Below are positions 50,634 to 53,648 of a stretch of 53,648 nt of DNA, piece by piece. Source of the stretch: Sinorhizobium sp. 8-89 (GTDB lineage: Bacteria; Pseudomonadota; Alphaproteobacteria; Rhizobiales; Rhizobiaceae); assembly GCF_030124325.1 (NCBI RefSeq), contig NZ_JASKLR010000021.1, forward strand, positions 1 to 53,648, written 5' to 3'. The position numbers and the translations under genes are program-made. Under the pieces are notes generated by a model. It did not search any database and was not told the DNA's origin. It was given only the letters and a program-made list of their open reading frames with translations. Position 1 is the first letter of the stretch, and every line of letters starts with the position of its first letter.

Positions 50634-52055
50634 GATAGCGTCCGTCAAGTTGGTGTAATTTCGGGTGTGGAACCGGGCCGTCATGATCAGGCGGCTTTCG
50701 GTGTGATCTGAAGGGGCCTTTCCTCCTCGATTGCTTGTGGGTTAAGCTCGGCCATACCCTCGATCTGCATGTAGCGATGTTGCAGTTGCCATTCGTCGTT
50801 GGCTTCGAGCAGCACAGCTCCGATCAGGCGGATGATGCTGTATTCGTTCGGGAAGATGCCGACGACATCGGCACGGCGCTTCACCTCCTTGTTCAGGCGC
50901 TCCAGCGGATTCGTGCTGTGAAGTTTGGTGCGGTGCTGAGACGGAAAGGCCATGTAGGCAAGCACGTCACCTTCGGCGTCGTCCATGAAGGTGCCGAGCT
51001 TCGGCCATCTGGCCCGGAGTTGATCGGCGACATGCCGCCATGTTTGGACGGCATTGTCATGATCAGGCTGAATGAAGGCCTGGCGGATGGCGGCCGCCAC
51101 CATGGTGTGCTGGCCCTTGGGAACGTAAGCCAGCGCATTACGCATCGCATGAACGCGGCATCTTTGCCATGTCGCGCCGAGAACACGGGTGATGGCGGCC
51201 TTCAGCCCCTCATGCGCATCGGAGATGACGAGCTTGACGCCGGTAAGGCCACGGCGAACCAGATCGCGCAGGAAGCTTGTCCAGAACGGCTCAGCCTCGG
51301 AAGGGCCGATGTGCAGGCCGACGATCTCCCTCTTCCCGTCCGTATCGACGGCGACGGCGATTATTGCCGCCACCGAGACGATGCGGCCACCCTCGCGCAT
51401 CTTCAGGTAGGTCGCATCGAGCCAGAGATATGGCCAGGCACCGGAAAGAGGGCGCTTGAGGAAGGCGTTCACGCGTTCGTCGATGTCCTTGCACAGCTTC
51501 GACACGGATGATTTCGAGATGCCGGTCATGCCCATGGCCTGCACAAGCTCGTCGACCTTGCGGGTCGAAACACCGTTGATCCAGGCTTCCTGAATGACGG
51601 CGACCAGTGCCTTCTCCACCGTTTTCCTCGGCTCCAGGAAGCCGGGAAAGTAGGTTCCGGTGCGCATCTTCGGTATTTTCAGGTTCATGGTGCCGAGCCG
51701 CGTGTCGAGCGTACGGTCGCGGTAGCCGTTCCGCCAGGTCTGGCGGGCTTCGCCACGCTCGTAACGTCCAGCGCCGATCAGGCCATCGACGTCGGCCTCC
51801 ATGATCAGTTGCAGCACGCTTTCGGCAATGGCACGAAGAAAATCTGGGTCGCCACTCTTCGCGGCAAGCTCGGCAAGGGGTAATCTGTCGTCGGTCATCG
51901 GGGCCTCCGTTTCGGTCAGGTTGAAGCTTTGCAACTCCACCTTCTCCGACGGGCCCGGTGCCCACCTGACGTCTTGCGGAAACCGCAGTGTAATTTCCAC
52001 CGCAACTTCCACTCAAATCGCCCCCGAAATTACACCATCTCCGCGGACACTATCC
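50634..52055 (-). mobile_element. IS256-family insertion sequence
   Basis: Complete element of about 1,422 bp. Terminal inverted repeats: left GATAGCGTCCG...GGTGTAATTTCGGG, right (reversed) GGATAGTGTCCG...GGTGTAATTTCGGG. Flanked by a perfect 8-bp target duplication TCCATGTA at 50626-50633 and 52056-52063, so the insertion is recent and unrearranged. Contains one intact transposase gene. Confidence 0.93.
50687..51898 (-). CDS. IS256-family transposase
   Basis: DDE (mutator-type) transposase, 403 residues. Typical segments are NGYRDRTLDTRLGTM, IPKMRTGTYFPGFLEPRK, YLWLDATYLKMREGG (first Asp), VKLVISDAHEGLKAA (second Asp), WQRCRVHAMRNALA and the end region HSTNPLERLNKEVKRR (Glu). Uninterrupted, so the element is probably active. 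ATG at 51898 gives MTDDRLPLAELAAKSGDPDF; an in-frame opening to 52012 reaches into the terminal repeat. Confidence 0.95.
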   Translation of the reverse strand: MTDDRLPLAELAAKSGDPDFLRAIAESVLQLIMEADVDGLIGAGRYERGEARQTWRNGYRDRTLDTRLGTMNLKIPKMRTGTYFPGFLEPRKTVEKALVAVIQEAWINGVSTRKVDELVQAMGMTGISKSSVSKLCKDIDERVNAFLKRPLSGAWPYLWLDATYLKMREGGRIVSVAAIIAVAVDTDGKREIVGLHIGPSEAEPFWTSFLRDLVRRGLTGVKLVISDAHEGLKAAITRVLGATWQRCRVHAMRNALAYVPKGQHTMVAAAIRQAFIQPDHDNAVQTWRHVADQLRARWPKLGTFMDDAEGDVLAYMAFPSQHRTKLHSTNPLERLNKEVKRRADVVGIFPNEYSIIRLIGAVLLEANDEWQLQHRYMQIEGMAELNPQAIEEERPLQITPKAA

Positions 52056-52063
52056 TCCATGTA

Positions 52064-52474
52064 TCGGCTCGGTACGACAGGCAGTATCCGCCGATCGCCG
52101 CCAAAAGCATGAATTGACCGGTGGTACGATGCCTTGCACTAGACGCGGCGAAGGCCACACAGGTCGCAGGTGAAATCTGCGAGTTTGCAAAGTCGGACGT
52201 CTCTGAACGCCGGCAATCAGCCGGAGGCGTTTGCGAAGAGCAACAAACACAATCCGTCGAGCGGAAACCGGAGCTGATCCGCAGCGGTGATCTTCAGTTT
52301 GAAGGCCCGTGTTTTCGCCACGTTTCGGTGCCGCCCTGATCTTCCATATCCTCGAGTCATTGCAAAGACTTTCCGACAACTGTCGAGTTCGCGACCTGAA
52401 ATGTTCACGCCCTTAACCGCACACGCTTTCAAATAACCCTTTCAGAAACACACTTGCGGCTCGTCTCTTAGGAT
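52064..52474. other. Intergenic region between IS256 and the HExxH gene
   Basis: No convincing gene. An imperfect NifA-like site (TGT-CGAGTTCGCG-ACC) occurs near 52381, ~95 bases before the sigma-54 promoter. Confidence 0.4.
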
Positions 52475-52490
52475 TGGCACGTTTTTTGCT
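52475..52490 (+). promoter_or_regulatory. Sigma-54 promoter of the HExxH protein gene
   Basis: TGGCAC-GTTTT-TTGCT, a perfect -24/-12 match, 33 bases before the start codon. Confidence 0.85.
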
Positions 52491-52523
52491 GCCTCCTGTG
52501 GCGAGACGTAGGAGCGACAGCAA

Positions 52524-53486
52524 ATGTATGAAACCTCGACCATAATGTACGCGTGCACGATAGCGATAGGGCTTGGTGTCAGTGGCCTTGTGGCTGTGTC
52601 CGCAATCGGCCCAGGTGGCGGCGACAATGCACCATCTGTGTGGCCGGTACCAGCGGCTGATATTCCCAATTTCGATACTTTCGTCGTGCGCAGTCCGCCA
52701 AAATCGCTCGGCTTGGATCCGTTCTATGCTAAATATGCTGACGCAGCAGGTATACCTGTTATCGGGTCCGAAAAGGTCCCAGACACGGCACTTCTGATTG
52801 CCCGTGACATCGTCCTTTACATGTTGTCTGAACGGGTGGATGTCCGCGATGCGATGATCCGTGCTGGGGCGCGGGTGGGGATCATGGCGACCGATGAATC
52901 GACCACTGACATTCCCGAGCAGCGGGATTGGAAGAAGCCGGCCCCCGATGACCCGCGCCTCACCCCTGACGAACGGCGCAATTACGCCGAGACGATCGGC
53001 AAGATGACGGACCGAGAGTACTGGGCAAAAAGGGCGCGAGGCATGGGCGGGCTCTACACGACGGGGGCCGTCGAGAATTTGATGGGCGTACCAGGAACGC
53101 CGTATTACGGAGGCAACATCCTTGTTCACGAATTCTCACATAATGTTTTCAACACGCTTCGCACGGTGGATCCTGAGATCGTTGCACGGGTCGAGCAAGC
53201 CTACACCCATGCCTACCAAAAGGGCTTGTGGGTGTGTTCGTACATGGAACACAACGTCGACGAGTATTGGGCCGAAGGCACGCGGTTTTGGTTCAATACG
53301 AATTTGGCCTACCGCCGTGACGACACCACCGTTGCGACATCAGACGACTTCAAGGCTCACGATCCAGAACTCTACGATATCATGGCTGAAGTCTATCGCC
53401 ATGATCACCACATTCTGGCGGACGCCTTTTACCAGCACCCGGCACAGTTACAGGTAAGGCCGATCGACCCCGAACACAACTGCTGA
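52524..53486 (+). CDS. Exported HExxH metallopeptidase-like protein
   Basis: 320 residues. A hydrophobic N-terminal segment (about 8-30, CTIAIGLGVSGLVAVSAIG) suggests export or membrane anchoring. The zinc motif HEFSH is at 202-206, and E247/E251 in DEYWAEGTRFWF are candidates for the third zinc ligand ~45 residues on, as in gluzincins. The stretch LLIARDIVLYMLSERVDVRDAM is conserved-looking but unknown to me. ATG at 52524 with AGGAG nine bases upstream. It has a perfect sigma-54 promoter, so it is very likely part of the nif/sigma-54 regulon. Peptidase activity is inferred from the motif only; I cannot name the family. Confidence 0.75.
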   Translation: MYETSTIMYACTIAIGLGVSGLVAVSAIGPGGGDNAPSVWPVPAADIPNFDTFVVRSPPKSLGLDPFYAKYADAAGIPVIGSEKVPDTALLIARDIVLYMLSERVDVRDAMIRAGARVGIMATDESTTDIPEQRDWKKPAPDDPRLTPDERRNYAETIGKMTDREYWAKRARGMGGLYTTGAVENLMGVPGTPYYGGNILVHEFSHNVFNTLRTVDPEIVARVEQAYTHAYQKGLWVCSYMEHNVDEYWAEGTRFWFNTNLAYRRDDTTVATSDDFKAHDPELYDIMAEVYRHDHHILADAFYQHPAQLQVRPIDPEHNC

Positions 53487-53648
53487 AGGCAAAAGCGAAG
53501 AGGCGACGCGAACCTAATGCCGTGCCCGCCCCGCCCCGATCACTTCATGAAGTCAGCCGAGAAATGTCAAGAACGAGCACATCAGTGCTAAATTCGGGTT
53601 CCCGAACTGCTGCAGCACCTATATCAAGGGCAGAACGCTGCCGAAGAT
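53487..53648 (+). other. Window end, no gene seen
   Basis: Sequence after the HExxH gene. No clear terminator or gene start. Confidence 0.3.

Overview
The window looks like part of a rhizobial symbiosis plasmid, most likely from a Sinorhizobium (Ensifer) of the S. fredii/NGR234 type. It carries a complete nifHDKENX operon, nodD2, nifQ-dctA, nifS, a type III effector of the NopD class and many sigma-54/NifA promoters, all set among IS remnants and decayed genes. Gene order and products around nifH match my memory of the y4v/y4w region of pNGR234a (luciferase-like, double SDR, P450, dctA, nifQ, peroxiredoxin, HesB, M16 pair). No database search was possible.

Layout. 0-5 kb: tandem 23-bp repeats at the edge (probable IS end), a NopD-like SUMO protease with a large internal duplication and a tts box, then IS66 debris and a frameshifted relic. 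5-14 kb: an SDR, two M16 peptidases (active plus inactive partner) behind a sigma-54 promoter and a NifA site, a cytochrome P450, ACC deaminase, and a SyrM-like LysR regulator. 14-19 kb: gene-poor DNA with a microsatellite, a second possible tts box with a possible effector ORF, a nod-box-like site, nodD2, and a wrecked tryptophan halogenase gene. 18.7-29 kb: the nif operon on the minus strand (nifH, D, K, E, N, X, NifX-associated protein, ferredoxin), extended by a SyrA/ExoX-like gene, a second NifX-associated gene and a second SyrA/ExoX-like gene. 29-38 kb: luciferase-like monooxygenase, double SDR, SnoaL-like protein, broken phasin, P450, dctA and nifQ, all minus. 38-49 kb: peroxiredoxin, GT10 fucosyltransferase-like gene, diheme peroxidase divergent from an S9 peptidase over a shared NifA site, IlvD relic, EamA transporter divergent from hesB-nifS over another NifA site. 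49-53.6 kb: a proteasome/HslV-like Ntn hydrolase downstream of a nod box and a nodD relic, an intact IS256-family element with 8-bp target duplications, and an exported HExxH protein with a sigma-54 promoter.

How it works together. Most intact genes serve nitrogen fixation in bacteroids: nitrogenase and cofactor assembly (nifHDKENX, nifQ, nifS, hesB, ferredoxin), carbon supply (dctA), peroxide defence (peroxiredoxin, cytochrome c peroxidase) and ethylene control (acdS). The striking extra theme is proteolysis. Four unrelated peptidase types (M16 pair, S9, HExxH, Ntn/proteasome-like) sit among the nif genes, each preceded by a sigma-54-type promoter, two of these also by a perfect NifA site and one by a nod box. 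That looks like a symbiosis-induced peptidase set of unknown substrate.
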